Assembly (NCBI GenBank): GCA_030594205.1
Contig: JAUVFR010000011.1
Location: 1 to 39,218 of the forward strand
Length of the DNA stretch: 39,218 nucleotides
From: Methanobacteriota archaeon
GTDB taxonomy: Archaea > Thermoplasmatota > Thermoplasmata > RBG-16-68-12 > JAJISG01
Direction: 5' to 3'
Position numbers and translations under genes: made by a program
Notes under the pieces: generated by a model
Database searches by the model: none
Seen by the model: the letters and a program-made list of their open reading frames with translations, nothing else
What the model was told of the DNA's origin: nothing
Shown here: positions 1 through 8,835 of the stretch, in pieces
Numbering within the stretch: the first letter of the stretch is position 1
How the letters are laid out: each line of letters opens with the position of its first letter

Positions 1-20
1 CGAGCAAAGCCCCCATAAGG

Positions 21-27
21 CATATTA
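21..27 (+). promoter_or_regulatory. TATA box of the first gene
   Basis: CATATTA lies 25-31 nt before the GTG at 52. This is the spacing expected if transcription starts at or next to the start codon (leaderless). No Shine-Dalgarno-like sequence is seen before the GTG. Confidence 0.45.
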
Positions 28-51
28 GCCAGCCGCTGGTACGAACGTCCC

Positions 52-795
52 GTGCGGGGCCTCCTACTCGCTCTCCTCTTTTCGGTCCTGATTTCCGGTA
101 CCGCGCTGGCTCAGCCGGTTAGTGAACCCGCCAGGACGAACCTCATTCTTACAATCCAAGCGAGTCCACAGCTGGTGCCCGGGGAGCGGGGAGACCTTCA
201 GCTGGAACTTCACAACCCGTATCCCTGGGCGATGGAGAACGTCTCGTTGTTTGGGGAGGTCTACGCCTTCCTCCACCGCGCCGAACGCACCGACATCGCG
301 GGCCTTCCGAATTCCCCCTCCCTGGGGACCGGCGGCTCGACCTGGACCCGAGTTGAGTTCGGCTCCCTGCCGGCGGCGGATCGCAGGACAGTGACCATAC
401 TCGTGGAAACTTCGGCACAGACCCCAGGCGGTACGGTGTTCACGCAGGGCGTCTATCTTCTCCGGTTCCGACTGGACTTCGACTACGAGGGTGGCCTCCA
501 CGCCGTCATGGTTTCCCCCGGCTTCTACACCGCGGAAGAGTGGACCTTCGCGACCCGGGATGCCACGCCGCAAGAGCAGGCGGCCTATCGTTACATCGGT
601 TTCGCAAACTACTCCTACCTCGGACTGGTGCTTGGACTCCCGAGCATCGACGGCATTCTGCCCGATTCGGGCTTCGGGGTCAAGGAACCCCTTCCCCTGT
701 GGCCCTTCCAGCTCCTCGCCGTGGGTGCCGGAATCTCCATCGCGGGGTCGGGCTACTACTTCTGGCGGGAGCGGCGGACCAGCGGGAAATCTTAA
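52..795 (+). CDS. Secreted, C-terminally membrane-anchored protein of unknown function
   Basis: I do not recognise this 247-residue protein. Residues 1-20 form a signal peptide (arginine, a leucine-rich core, then ALAQ). A beta-rich extracellular part follows, with an NPYP..MENVSL stretch reminiscent of archaeal extracellular Ig-like domains that act on conjugation or glycosylation partners, although no family can be named. Residues about 215-238 form one membrane helix followed by an RRER basic tail, so the bulk should face outside the cell. The GTG at 52 is chosen because an in-frame stop lies at 16-18 and a TATA box sits 25-31 nt upstream. The small membrane gene at 821 follows closely, suggesting an operon. 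Confidence 0.7.
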   Translation: MRGLLLALLFSVLISGTALAQPVSEPARTNLILTIQASPQLVPGERGDLQLELHNPYPWAMENVSLFGEVYAFLHRAERTDIAGLPNSPSLGTGGSTWTRVEFGSLPAADRRTVTILVETSAQTPGGTVFTQGVYLLRFRLDFDYEGGLHAVMVSPGFYTAEEWTFATRDATPQEQAAYRYIGFANYSYLGLVLGLPSIDGILPDSGFGVKEPLPLWPFQLLAVGAGISIAGSGYYFWRERRTSGKS

Positions 796-820
796 AGCTT
801 GCCTGGAACCTTGGCGCCTC

Positions 821-1027
821 GTGGTCCAACTCCCCTCAGGCAAGACCGTGATCTTCTACGGGCACGCCTTCCTCCTTTCGGTGGGCGTCGCCCTCTACGT
901 CGCGTGGGGCATCCTGTACAACGCGTGGAACCTCTTTGCGCCAGAGAACCTCGGAATCTACGCTCTCGTCGTGGTCATGCTCGTCTTCGGCGGGACGGGG
1001 ATGCTGCTCTATCGGCCCACTCAGTAG
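821..1027 (+). CDS. Small two-helix membrane protein
   Basis: A 68-residue protein with two hydrophobic segments (about residues 12-30 and 42-62) and a short charged C-terminus. No family is recognised. The GTG at 821 is the best start; a second GTG lies at 848 and a CTG at 803. It starts 25 nt after the stop of the anchored protein, so the two are probably co-transcribed and may work at the same membrane site. Its 3' end overlaps the 3' end of proS on the other strand by 7 nt. The high GC at third codon positions agrees with real coding sequence. Confidence 0.5.
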   Translation: MVQLPSGKTVIFYGHAFLLSVGVALYVAWGILYNAWNLFAPENLGIYALVVVMLVFGGTGMLLYRPTQ

Positions 1028-2424
1028 GAGTTGGCGGCGTAGGCCACCGTGTCGGTCGCGTCCCCACACTCGAGGCAGCGACCCCTGAACTCCTCTCCGA
1101 AGTAGGGCGTTCCAAGCATGCCCCGATTGAGTTTGTCCTCCATGGCCAGGCCGCATGACTCCTTCCCGCACCATCCGGCCCGGATGATCCCTTTGGGGGG
1201 CGCGTCCCCGTAAGCGTCGATCGTATGGATTCCCTCCCGGAGCTCCCTCTCGGCCTTTCGGTAAAGGTCTCGCTGGATGCGGTCGAGCATGGCCTGGATC
1301 CTCTTCGGGGCGTCCGCCCGGCTGACCTTGCGACGACGGGTCCCGTCTCGGCGAACGAGGGTGACATGATCCCCCTCGATCTCGTCCAACCCCAGCTCGA
1401 CGCGAAGGGGGACGCCCTTCCGCTCCCACTCGTAGAACTTGGCGCCTGGTCGCATCTCCCGTACGTCCAACTCCGTCCGGACCTTGTCCGCGATCTCCCC
1501 CTCGAACGCCCTCGCCTCTGCGAGAATCCTCCCCTTCGCCCCCTTTGCGAGGATCGGGATGACCACGACTTGGATGGGAGCAATCTCAGGGGGGAGGATG
1601 AGGCCGCGGTCGTCTCCATGGATCGCAACCTCGGCGCCCAGAACCCGCTCCGAGATGCCGTAGGTCGTCTGGTGGGCGTATTGACGCTCCCCACGTCTGT
1701 CTTCGAACGTAACATCGTACACGCGAGCGAAGTTGTCCCGGTACTGGTGGATGCTGGCCACCTGCATAGCGCGGCCCGGGGCGGCCACGTAGGCGTCCAC
1801 TCCCACGGTGTAGTGGGCCCCGGCGAACTTGTCCCAATCCGGTCGCTTGTTGAACAAGGCTGGCAGGGCATACTTCCGGGCCAGATGCTCCCAAATCTCG
1901 AGGTCCTCGCGAATCTGTTCCTCCGCACCATCGAAGTTCTCGTGTGCCGTGTGGGACTCGAAGAAGAAGGAGAGTTCCCGGACGCGGATGAAGGTCCGGG
2001 TCTGCCTGGTTTCGTAGCGGAAGACGGGGGCGATCTGGTACAATCTGAGGGGGAGGTCGGTGTGGGCTCGAATCCAGAGGGAGTAGAGGCTGTACATGGC
2101 GGCCTCGCTCGTGGGCCGGAGGAGGAGGCGCACGTCGAGTGGGTTCAGGCCTCCGTGGGTGACCCAGTAGACGTTGGCCCCGAACCCCTTGATGTGGTCG
2201 GCCTCCTTCTGGAACTGATCCTCCGGGACCAAGACGGGAAATTGGACCTCCTCATGGCCCGTCCGGGCCATCTCGTCGCGCATGAACCCGTTGATGAGGC
2301 GCATCAATCGGAGGCCATAGGGCATCCAGACGTTCATCCCCTTTACCGGGTAGCGCCGATCCACGATGCCAGCCCGGTCGATGGCTTCGATGTACCACTC
2401 GGCGAAATTCGATTCCTTCTCCAT
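1021..2424 (-). CDS. proS: Prolyl-tRNA synthetase, archaeal/eukaryal type
   Basis: Charges tRNA-Pro with proline in the cytoplasm. The 467 residues match the class II ProRS of archaea and eukaryotes, which lacks the bacterial editing insertion. The N-terminus has the typical NFAEWY..AIDRAGIVD..YPVKG pattern. Motif 2 is seen in LRPTSEAAMY and VFRYETRQTRTFIRVRE. The GDDRGLILPPEIAPIQVV segment precedes the anticodon-binding domain. The C-terminal domain carries cysteines of the zinc-binding type (CGKESCG, CLECG) and ends in a terminal tyrosine, as archaeal ProRS does. ATG at 2424 is supported by a TATA box 26-33 nt upstream, giving a leaderless message. Confidence 0.95.
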   Translation of the reverse strand: MEKESNFAEWYIEAIDRAGIVDRRYPVKGMNVWMPYGLRLMRLINGFMRDEMARTGHEEVQFPVLVPEDQFQKEADHIKGFGANVYWVTHGGLNPLDVRLLLRPTSEAAMYSLYSLWIRAHTDLPLRLYQIAPVFRYETRQTRTFIRVRELSFFFESHTAHENFDGAEEQIREDLEIWEHLARKYALPALFNKRPDWDKFAGAHYTVGVDAYVAAPGRAMQVASIHQYRDNFARVYDVTFEDRRGERQYAHQTTYGISERVLGAEVAIHGDDRGLILPPEIAPIQVVVIPILAKGAKGRILAEARAFEGEIADKVRTELDVREMRPGAKFYEWERKGVPLRVELGLDEIEGDHVTLVRRDGTRRRKVSRADAPKRIQAMLDRIQRDLYRKAERELREGIHTIDAYGDAPPKGIIRAGWCGKESCGLAMEDKLNRGMLGTPYFGEEFRGRCLECGDATDTVAYAANSY

Positions 2425-2449
2425 GGAGACGGGGGCCTATCCTGGTGTC

Positions 2450-2457
2450 GTAATTAG
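2450..2457 (-). promoter_or_regulatory. TATA box of proS
   Basis: On the minus strand CTCTAATTA lies 26-33 nt before the proS ATG at 2424. With the usual 25-nt TATA-to-start distance, transcription begins at the start codon. Confidence 0.55.
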
Positions 2458-2690
2458 AGGTTTTGCGGGGCGAGGAGCTGATTCCGTGGGGGCGGTCACC
2501 AAACGTGCTCCCCTTGCTCCCAAAACCAGTCGGCGACATCGAGTGGCGGACGCCAGCGCGGGTCCTCCGAAACCATGAGTGACCAGGCGGACGTTGAATG
2601 GAGAGACAGGGGTGGCCTCCCCTCTCATCTTTCTCTGACGAGTTCCCGAGACCGTCTGGACCGACACCCGTTCACGGCCGTTTGGGCACC
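2458..2690. other. Divergent intergenic region, no gene seen
   Basis: The stretch between the proS promoter and the promoter of the formimidoyltransferase gene. Open frames here lack recognisable domains and sensible starts. I found no tRNA fold, long inverted repeat or riboswitch-like structure. Confidence 0.5.
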
Positions 2691-2698
2691 CTTAAGTA
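2691..2698 (+). promoter_or_regulatory. TATA box of the formimidoyltransferase-cyclodeaminase operon
   Basis: CTTAAGTA is centred about 28 nt upstream of the ATG at 2723, which predicts a leaderless transcript. Confidence 0.5.
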
Positions 2699-2722
2699 GC
2701 CCTCATTCCTGCGTTTCGTCGG

Positions 2723-3622
2723 ATGGTCCAAGTCGTCGAGTGCATCCCCAATTTCAGCGAGGGGAGGCGCGCTGCGGTGGTCCAGGCGATCTCCGAGGCC
2801 ATCGCGAGCGTCGAAAGTGTCCGCCTGCTGGGCGAGGAGATGGACCCCGACCACAACCGGGCCGTTCTGACCTTTGTGGGCGAACCGGACCCCGTTGTCG
2901 AGGCCGCCTTCCGGGCCGTCGCCGAGGCGGTGGAACGCATCGACCTGACCAAACACCAGGGAGAGCACCCTCGCATCGGTGCGGCCGACGTCGTCCCGTT
3001 CGTCCCCATCGCCAACATCACGATGGAGGAGTGCGTGGACCTTGCCCGGGAGTTGGGTCGCCGTGTCTGGGAGGAGCTGCGTGTCCCCGTCTACTTCTAC
3101 GCGGAGGCGGCCCTACGAGACGACCGCCGGCTCCTCCCCTCGATCCGGAAGGGTGAATTCGAGGTACTCCGCGAAGCCATGGGGAAGGACCCGGACCGAG
3201 ACCCCGACGTGGGGGACCCGAAGATCCACCCCACAGCAGGGGCCACCGTCGTCGGCGCCCGGGGCCCCCTCATCGCCTACAACGTGAACCTGGCCACCGA
3301 TGATCTGGCCCTGGCCCAGGCCATCGCCAAGAAGATCCGGGCAAGCAGCGGAGGGTTCCCCGAGATCCAGGCCAAGGGTTTCTCCCTGGAGGACCGAGGG
3401 CAGGTTCAGGTCTCGATGAACGTCATGAACTTCCGAGTGACCTCGGTACCCACTGTCTTTGAGGCCATCCGAAAGGAGGCCGAGGATGCCGGGGTTGCCA
3501 TCGCGGGGAGCGAGATCGTCGGGTTGGTGCCCCTGGAGGCCCTCCTCGACGCGGCCGAGGCCTACCTTCGCCTTGAGGGCTTCCAGCGCGATCAGATTCT
3601 GGAGCGGAGACTATGGGAGTAG
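2723..3622 (+). CDS. ftcD: Glutamate formimidoyltransferase
   Basis: Transfers the formimino group of N-formimino-L-glutamate to tetrahydrofolate, the last step of folate-linked histidine degradation. The 299 residues cover the two formiminotransferase subdomains and lack the cyclodeaminase half found in the animal bifunctional enzyme; that activity is encoded by the next gene. The N-terminal VECIPNFSEGR is the family signature. KHQGEHPRIGAADVVPF contains His82, which aligns with the catalytic His82 of the mammalian enzyme. HPTAG and YNVNL in the middle are folate-site signatures. The gene overlaps the cyclodeaminase gene by 10 nt, so the two are translationally coupled. A TATA box sits about 28 nt upstream of the ATG. 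Confidence 0.93.
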   Translation: MVQVVECIPNFSEGRRAAVVQAISEAIASVESVRLLGEEMDPDHNRAVLTFVGEPDPVVEAAFRAVAEAVERIDLTKHQGEHPRIGAADVVPFVPIANITMEECVDLARELGRRVWEELRVPVYFYAEAALRDDRRLLPSIRKGEFEVLREAMGKDPDRDPDVGDPKIHPTAGATVVGARGPLIAYNVNLATDDLALAQAIAKKIRASSGGFPEIQAKGFSLEDRGQVQVSMNVMNFRVTSVPTVFEAIRKEAEDAGVAIAGSEIVGLVPLEALLDAAEAYLRLEGFQRDQILERRLWE

Positions 3623-4245
3623 ACCTAGGCCGTTCGGTCGATGCGTTTCTGAAAGACCTGGCGTCGCGTCGACCGACGCCGGGTGGAGGAAGCGCCGCGG
3701 CCCTCGCGGGATCCGTTGCCGGGGCCCTGGGTTCCATGGTTTGTCGGTTGACCGTCGGGAAGAAGGGGTACGAGGCCGTCGAGGAGGCCTTCCGCGGATA
3801 TTCGAGGGAGCTCCGAGAGCCGCGACGACGCTTGCGTGCCCTCGTGAGCGAGGACGCGGATGCCTTCGAGGCCGTCATGACCGCCTTTCGGATGGACCGG
3901 TCAACAACCGAGGAGAAGGAACGACGGACCACGGCGATTCAGGCAGCTCTGAAGAAGGCGGCGGAGGTGCCCCTGGAGACGGCCCGCCACTGCGCAGACA
4001 TCCTCCGACTCCTCCGCGCGATGTCCGGGGACGCCAACAAGAACGCCGTCTCCGACGTGGGCGTGGCTGCCCACATGAGCCTGGCCGCCCTTCGCGCCGC
4101 ATTCCTGAACGTTGACATCAACCTCGCGTCCATCTCGGACTCTTCCTTCGTAAAGAGGCTGCAAACGGAGGTTGAGGGCCTGGAACGGCGGGCGGTGGAG
4201 GACCACGAGGAAGCCGTCGTCATTGTCGCGAGGCGGCTTCGATAG
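3613..4245 (+). CDS. fchA: Formimidotetrahydrofolate cyclodeaminase (cyclodeaminase/cyclohydrolase family)
   Basis: Converts 5-formimino-THF to 5,10-methenyl-THF and ammonia. The 210-residue all-helical protein carries the family hallmark PTPGGGSAAALAGSVAGAL at residues 22-40, followed by a region with basic helices (VGKKGY, RMDRSTTEEKE). It starts inside the end of the formimidoyltransferase gene (10-nt overlap), reproducing as two genes what is a fusion in animals. Its family also includes methenyl-THF cyclohydrolases, so some cyclohydrolase activity cannot be excluded, but the neighbours argue for cyclodeaminase. Confidence 0.88.
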   Translation: MGVDLGRSVDAFLKDLASRRPTPGGGSAAALAGSVAGALGSMVCRLTVGKKGYEAVEEAFRGYSRELREPRRRLRALVSEDADAFEAVMTAFRMDRSTTEEKERRTTAIQAALKKAAEVPLETARHCADILRLLRAMSGDANKNAVSDVGVAAHMSLAALRAAFLNVDINLASISDSSFVKRLQTEVEGLERRAVEDHEEAVVIVARRLR

Positions 4246-4275
4246 CCCACGCCCATGCGGCCGCGGGCAGGAACC

Positions 4276-4282
4276 CTTTATT
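4276..4282 (+). promoter_or_regulatory. TATA-like box before hutU
   Basis: CTTTATT lies 30-36 nt before the ATG at 4312 in the 66-nt gap after the cyclodeaminase gene. hutU may therefore have its own promoter with a very short leader. Confidence 0.4.
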
Positions 4283-4311
4283 CCGTCTGAGCGGTTGTCC
4301 TCGCGATTCCC

Positions 4312-5964
4312 ATGGCCCACGCACAGGCCGCCCGCGGCACGAAGCTCCGCGCAAGAGGGTGGCGACAGGAAGCCCTCCTCCGGATGATGGAGAACACCCT
4401 CGAGAACGCGGAGCGGCCAGACGACCTCATCATCTACGGCGGCACCGGACGGGTGGCCCGGAGCTGGGATGCCTACGAGGCCATGCATCGCCTCCTGCAG
4501 GAATTGCGGGAAGACGAGACCCTCCTGGTGCAGTCTGGGAAGCCCGTGGGGGCGTTTCGAACTCACACCCGAGCCCCGCGGGTCCTGATTGCGAACACCA
4601 ACCTCGTTCCGCACTGGGCGACCTGGGATCACTTCCGGGAGCTCGAAGCCCTCGGCCTGATGATGTTCGGACAAATGACCGCGGGCTCGTGGGCCTATAT
4701 TGGGACCCAGGGCATCATCCAGGGGACCTACGAAACCTTCGCCGCGAGCGCTCGGAAGGACTTCGACGGCAGCCTCGAGGGGCGAACGATCCTCACCGGA
4801 GGCCTTGGGGGCATGGGGGGTGCCCAGCCTCTGGCCGTGACGATGAATGGAGGCGCGTGCCTCGCGGTGGAGGTCGATGAAGACCATGCCCGTCGGCGCC
4901 TGGATGCGGGGTTCTGTGATGAGATGACCCACGATTTGGGCGAGGCCCTTGCCATTGTAGAGAACGGAGCGGAAGCGAAGGAACCCGCCTCTGTGGCCCT
5001 GATTGGCAACTGTGCCGAAGTGCATCCCGAACTCGTGCACCGTGGTTTCCATCCCGATGTAGTCACCGACCAGACCTCGGCCCACGATCCGCTGGAGGGC
5101 TACATCCCCGCCGGCCTGAGCCTAGAGGAGGCAGCCGACCTGCGCGGCGCCGAGCCTCAGGAGTACCTCCGCCTGTCCCGCCGCTCCATCGTGGACCACG
5201 TGAAGGCCATGCTCGCCTTCCAGGACGCCGGCTCCGTCGTCTTCGAGTACGGAAACAACATTCGGGGCCAGGCGAGGGAGGCCGGGCTGGAGGGCGCCTT
5301 CGGGTTCGAAGGGTTTGTGAAGCTCTACATCCGACCCATGTTCACCGAGGGAAGAGGACCCTTCCGTTGGGTAGCGGTCTCGGGGAATCCGGAGGACATC
5401 CTCCGGACGGATGAGGTGGTTCTGAAGCTCTTCCCCGAGAATCTCCAGTTGACCCGCTGGATCCGGCTCGCGGAGAAGCACCTGCCCTGGGAAGGACTCC
5501 CGGCTCGGGTATGCTGGCTTGGCTTCGGCGAACGAGCCCGTTTCGCCGGACGTATCAACGAGATGGTGCGCGCCGGCGACCTCGAGGCGCCCATCGTCAT
5601 CACCCGTGACCACCTCGATAGCGGTTCCGTGGCCTCCCCCACCCGGGAAACGGAGGGAATGCGTGATGGCTCGGACGCGGTGGCAGACTGGCCCCTTCTG
5701 AACGCCCTCCTCAACACCGCCTCCGGGGCGGATTTGGTAGCGATCCACAGCGGAGGAGGTGTGGGCATCGGCTATTCCGTCCACGCGGGGATGACCGTGG
5801 TGGCCGATGGTTCGGAGGAGGCCGATTGGCGCATCGAACGGGTCTTCACCTCCGATCCCGGACTGGGGGTGCTCCGACACGCCGATGCAGGCTACGAAGC
5901 CGCGCTGGGGTTTGCGCGGACGCATGGCCTGCGGGTGCCCATGGAGGAACGAAGGGAGGAGTGA
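4312..5964 (+). CDS. hutU: Urocanate hydratase (urocanase)
   Basis: Hydrates urocanate to 4-imidazolone-5-propionate using tightly bound NAD+ as an electrophile; second step of histidine degradation. At 550 residues it is full length. Recognisable blocks are [68 protein letters not shown], the NAD-binding [11 protein letters not shown] and, near the C-terminus, [11 protein letters not shown]. Cys401 in [11 protein letters not shown] aligns with the catalytic-site cysteine (Cys410) of the Pseudomonas enzyme. Together with the two upstream genes it supplies three of the enzymes between urocanate and methenyl-THF. Histidine ammonia-lyase and imidazolonepropionase are not in the window. Confidence 0.96.
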   Translation: MAHAQAARGTKLRARGWRQEALLRMMENTLENAERPDDLIIYGGTGRVARSWDAYEAMHRLLQELREDETLLVQSGKPVGAFRTHTRAPRVLIANTNLVPHWATWDHFRELEALGLMMFGQMTAGSWAYIGTQGIIQGTYETFAASARKDFDGSLEGRTILTGGLGGMGGAQPLAVTMNGGACLAVEVDEDHARRRLDAGFCDEMTHDLGEALAIVENGAEAKEPASVALIGNCAEVHPELVHRGFHPDVVTDQTSAHDPLEGYIPAGLSLEEAADLRGAEPQEYLRLSRRSIVDHVKAMLAFQDAGSVVFEYGNNIRGQAREAGLEGAFGFEGFVKLYIRPMFTEGRGPFRWVAVSGNPEDILRTDEVVLKLFPENLQLTRWIRLAEKHLPWEGLPARVCWLGFGERARFAGRINEMVRAGDLEAPIVITRDHLDSGSVASPTRETEGMRDGSDAVADWPLLNALLNTASGADLVAIHSGGGVGIGYSVHAGMTVVADGSEEADWRIERVFTSDPGLGVLRHADAGYEAALGFARTHGLRVPMEERREE

Positions 5965-5973
5965 AGACTCGCC

Positions 5974-7296
5974 TCATTCGGCGGACCGCGTAATCCCGAT
6001 CTCCCGAGCGAGCATGTGAGGCACCACAGAAGGCGTGGGAACCTCATACCACCACTTCACCTGCTGCGCCTCCTTCCCGAACCCGTCGACCTGGCTCCAC
6101 AGGTGGAGGAGGTTGTCCGTGAGCCGAACGTCCTTCCAGACCTCCGTCACCTCACCGTTCTCGATCCGGAAGATCCCGTCCCGTGGGATCGTGCTGAAGT
6201 CGCCCGTGATGTAGGACTGGTACCGGGTGTACCAGGTGTTGGTCACCCAGAGACCATCCTTCACTTCGGCCACCATTTCATCCCGACTCCAGTCGCCTGG
6301 TTCGATGAACAGCGCGTGAGGCTCCGGAGCAATGAAGCCCGCGTTTCCGGTGGTTTCCGTCTCGAAGAGCTTCGCCGTGGACGTGTTGTGTAGGTACGTC
6401 TGCAGCACGCCTTTCTCGACCACGGTGTTGCGTTGGGCGGGAACCCCTTCGTCGTCAAAGGACCGTCCGCCCAGGGAGTCGGCGCTGCCATCATCGGCGA
6501 CGGTTACCCCCTCGGAGGCCACCTTCTCGCCCAGTTTGTCCTTGAAAGGGGAAAGGCCGGCCAACACTGCGAACGCGGAGGCTCGGCTGCCGACTTCGTT
6601 CACAAGAGATCCGACGGCGAGGGGCTCAAAGACAATGTCGTAGGTCCCAGGCTCTCCCTGCTTCGGGGCCTTCGCCAGGACGGCGATCTCCCCCGCATGC
6701 CGTCCCGCCTCCTCCGGCCGAAAGGCGGAGGCGCTCGTAGCACAGGCTACATCGTGGCCGCTGGACTCGGGACCCATCAAGGCCCGAATCGTGAGGGACA
6801 GGCTCGCGCTGCGCTGGTGCCCCACCGCGTCGTTGGAAGTGTGGAGGAAGGTTTCATTGTCGTATTTCCAGAAGCTCCCGGCGGTCTCCTTGGCCCCCTC
6901 TTCCAGGGCGGCATTGATGGCGGCATACACGAGGTCTCCGCCGTCCGTCAGATTGAGAATCTTGGGATCCGGGGCCGATTGTTTGTATTCAAAGGGCCCT
7001 TGCGCGATTCCTCCGTACTGCGGGTTTTCCTGGGACTTTCGGGCCGTGGCGACGAGATCGTCTACGGCCTCATCCACGCGATCCAGGTCCTTGATCTCCG
7101 TGCCCACCACGCGCTTCTGGACCACCATGCCCGCGAAGGCCCCAACTTCGCGCCAACGATTGCTGATGACGGGCTCGTTCTGGGCGAAGCGGACCTGATA
7201 AGACCGGTTGACGCCAATCCCCGCAATGACGTCGTCGGCCCCTTGCTTCACGGCACGGCTGACGATGCGCTCCGCAATGCCTGCGTAGTCTCCCAT
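5974..7296 (-). CDS. tldE: TldE/PmbA-family subunit of the TldD-TldE metalloprotease
   Basis: Partner of TldD. In bacteria the heterodimer degrades unfolded or peptide substrates and matures some ribosomal peptides; this subunit lacks the zinc site. The 440 residues show the PmbA fold, with a C-terminal block containing GDFS.IPRDGIFRIENGEV and RLTDNLLHLW typical of the family. No HExxxH motif is present, as expected for TldE. The ATG at 7296 is preferred over the longer open frame because it lies 5 nt after the tldD stop and is preceded by GAGGTGA, a good Shine-Dalgarno. It converges with hutU, 9 nt apart. Confidence 0.88.
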   Translation of the reverse strand: MGDYAGIAERIVSRAVKQGADDVIAGIGVNRSYQVRFAQNEPVISNRWREVGAFAGMVVQKRVVGTEIKDLDRVDEAVDDLVATARKSQENPQYGGIAQGPFEYKQSAPDPKILNLTDGGDLVYAAINAALEEGAKETAGSFWKYDNETFLHTSNDAVGHQRSASLSLTIRALMGPESSGHDVACATSASAFRPEEAGRHAGEIAVLAKAPKQGEPGTYDIVFEPLAVGSLVNEVGSRASAFAVLAGLSPFKDKLGEKVASEGVTVADDGSADSLGGRSFDDEGVPAQRNTVVEKGVLQTYLHNTSTAKLFETETTGNAGFIAPEPHALFIEPGDWSRDEMVAEVKDGLWVTNTWYTRYQSYITGDFSTIPRDGIFRIENGEVTEVWKDVRLTDNLLHLWSQVDGFGKEAQQVKWWYEVPTPSVVPHMLAREIGITRSAE

Positions 7297-7301
7297 CTTG
7301 G

Positions 7302-8714
7302 TCACCTCAGGTATACATCGCGCAGCCGAATCGTCGGCCCGCCCAGCATCGCATCGAGGCTCTGGGTCGGGTCGGACTTGCCGCAGAAGCCGGCCTCGAA
7401 CTCGAAGTCCTTCCCTACGGCGTCTACAGCAGACCACCAGGCGGGCGTCGTCAGCTCGACAACGGTGTTGCGCACAGGCGCACCAATCTCACCATTTTCA
7501 ATACGGTAGGCCTCCCGGCCCACGTACTTGCCGTTGTATCGCTTGTCGTCGATGTTCCACTCGGAAAACGACTTCATGTAGATGCCGTCCTTTACGTCCT
7601 CGATCATCTCCTCCACCCTCCAGTCCTGAGGCTCCACGAAGGTGTTGGCCATGCGGACAATAGCCTCCACGTTGTAGTTCACCGCGCGAGCGGCCCCGTT
7701 GCTTTGGGTCCCAAGGACGGACGCGGTCTCTCGGTTCTGGAGGAACTCGTTGATGAGGCCGTCTTTGTAGAGGTAACGCCGGCGGGCCTTCACCCCCTCG
7801 TCGTCGTACTCGTAGTAGGCGATCGTGTTCGGAACCGTGGGGTCGTCCACCACGGTAACCACGTCGCTTCCTATGCGATCTCCGATGGAGTCGGGCGTGA
7901 TGAAGGATTTCCCGGCCTGGGACGCTTCCCGCCCTAGGATGCGGTCCGCCTCCGTGGGGTGGCCACATGACTCGTGGCTTGCGATCCCGGTGACCTGGGG
8001 ACCGGCCACGAGATCCATCCTACCCTCCGGAGACTTCTTGCCCTTCTCCAGCGACTTCTGCAGGGAGCGTGCCTCGTCCAGCACGCGGTTCATTGCGTCC
8101 CAAGCTGAGAAGGCTTCCCAACCCCCACCATATCCTAGTTGGCGGGAGCCTTGCTCCACATCCCCGTTGTGAACCACGGTCAGGAAGTAGAGCATCCTGG
8201 CCCGGGGGGAGTATGAACGAATCTTCGCCCCGTCGCTGTTGACGAAGTACTTGTCGATCCCTGTCCCGGACCACGAGAAGATCCGGGCAGCGAGGTTCAA
8301 TCCTAAGTCCGTGAGTTCCCGGTCGATATGGTTGACGGCCTCGAGCTTCTCCTCGATCGGCGTGTCCAAGAGCGGCTTCTTTTCCGGTACCTTCCACTCC
8401 GCCTCCACGCCCGGCTCTTCGGTGAAGACGATCTTCTGCTTGCGACTCCCGCTCTTCGCAATCGCGATGGCGTCCTCGACGAGAGTGCGGGCTCCGTCCT
8501 TGGTCACATCGTTCCCCGCCGCGAAGCCCAGGGCCCCGTCGTAGAGGACGCGGACCCCCATGCCGCGGTCGTTTCCGTTGAACAGAACGTCGAGAATGCC
8601 ATTCTTCAGAAGAAATTGCTCCTGGCGCTGGTTCTCGTAGCGGGCCTCGGCATAGCTCGCGCCGCGATTCCGGGCCTCCTCGACGACCCACTCCACCAAA
8701 TCCAATTCGGACAT
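7302..8714 (-). CDS. tldD: TldD-family zinc metalloprotease subunit
   Basis: Catalytic half of the TldD-TldE protease. The 470 residues include the family HExxxH zinc motif as HESCGH (His247, Glu248, His252), slightly different from the common bacterial HEAVGH. A further cysteine in the C-terminal GFCGKSDPTQ corresponds to the conserved third zinc ligand region. First gene of a two-gene operon with tldE. Upstream, GGAGGG sits about 10 nt before the ATG, and TTTAAA at 8762-8767 fits a promoter giving a leader of roughly 20-25 nt. No precursor peptide for a ribosomal peptide is visible nearby, so general peptide degradation is the simplest role. Confidence 0.92.
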   Translation of the reverse strand: MSELDLVEWVVEEARNRGASYAEARYENQRQEQFLLKNGILDVLFNGNDRGMGVRVLYDGALGFAAGNDVTKDGARTLVEDAIAIAKSGSRKQKIVFTEEPGVEAEWKVPEKKPLLDTPIEEKLEAVNHIDRELTDLGLNLAARIFSWSGTGIDKYFVNSDGAKIRSYSPRARMLYFLTVVHNGDVEQGSRQLGYGGGWEAFSAWDAMNRVLDEARSLQKSLEKGKKSPEGRMDLVAGPQVTGIASHESCGHPTEADRILGREASQAGKSFITPDSIGDRIGSDVVTVVDDPTVPNTIAYYEYDDEGVKARRRYLYKDGLINEFLQNRETASVLGTQSNGAARAVNYNVEAIVRMANTFVEPQDWRVEEMIEDVKDGIYMKSFSEWNIDDKRYNGKYVGREAYRIENGEIGAPVRNTVVELTTPAWWSAVDAVGKDFEFEAGFCGKSDPTQSLDAMLGGPTIRLRDVYLR

Positions 8715-8760
8715 AAGTTGAATCCCTCCGCGGAGACGCGGGGTTTTAGCTGGCGCCGTG

Positions 8761-8768
8761 ATTTAAAC
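8761..8768 (-). promoter_or_regulatory. TATA box of tldD-tldE
   Basis: GGTTTAAAT on the minus strand, 47-54 nt before the tldD ATG. Because the leader carries a GGAGGG Shine-Dalgarno, this site fits better than the closer GCTAAAA at 8744-8750. Confidence 0.4.
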
Positions 8769-8803
8769 CTTCTCGGCCTGTGTCCGGGCGGGCACCCACT
8801 GGG

Positions 8804-8809
8804 TATAAG
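8804..8809 (+). promoter_or_regulatory. TATA box of the HTH-Nudix gene
   Basis: TATAAG lies 27-32 nt before the ATG at 8836, predicting a leaderless message. Confidence 0.55.
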
Positions 8810-8835
8810 CGGACCCCGAGCCCTCCCGCCACTGC

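Noticed and set aside
64-843. Long minus-strand frame opposite the first gene
   Set aside because: No domain, a shadow typical of GC-rich coding sequence; the plus frame has signal peptide, membrane helix and promoter.
1225-2457. 410-codon plus-strand frame over proS
   Set aside because: Antisense shadow of the well-conserved proS frame, with no family resemblance.
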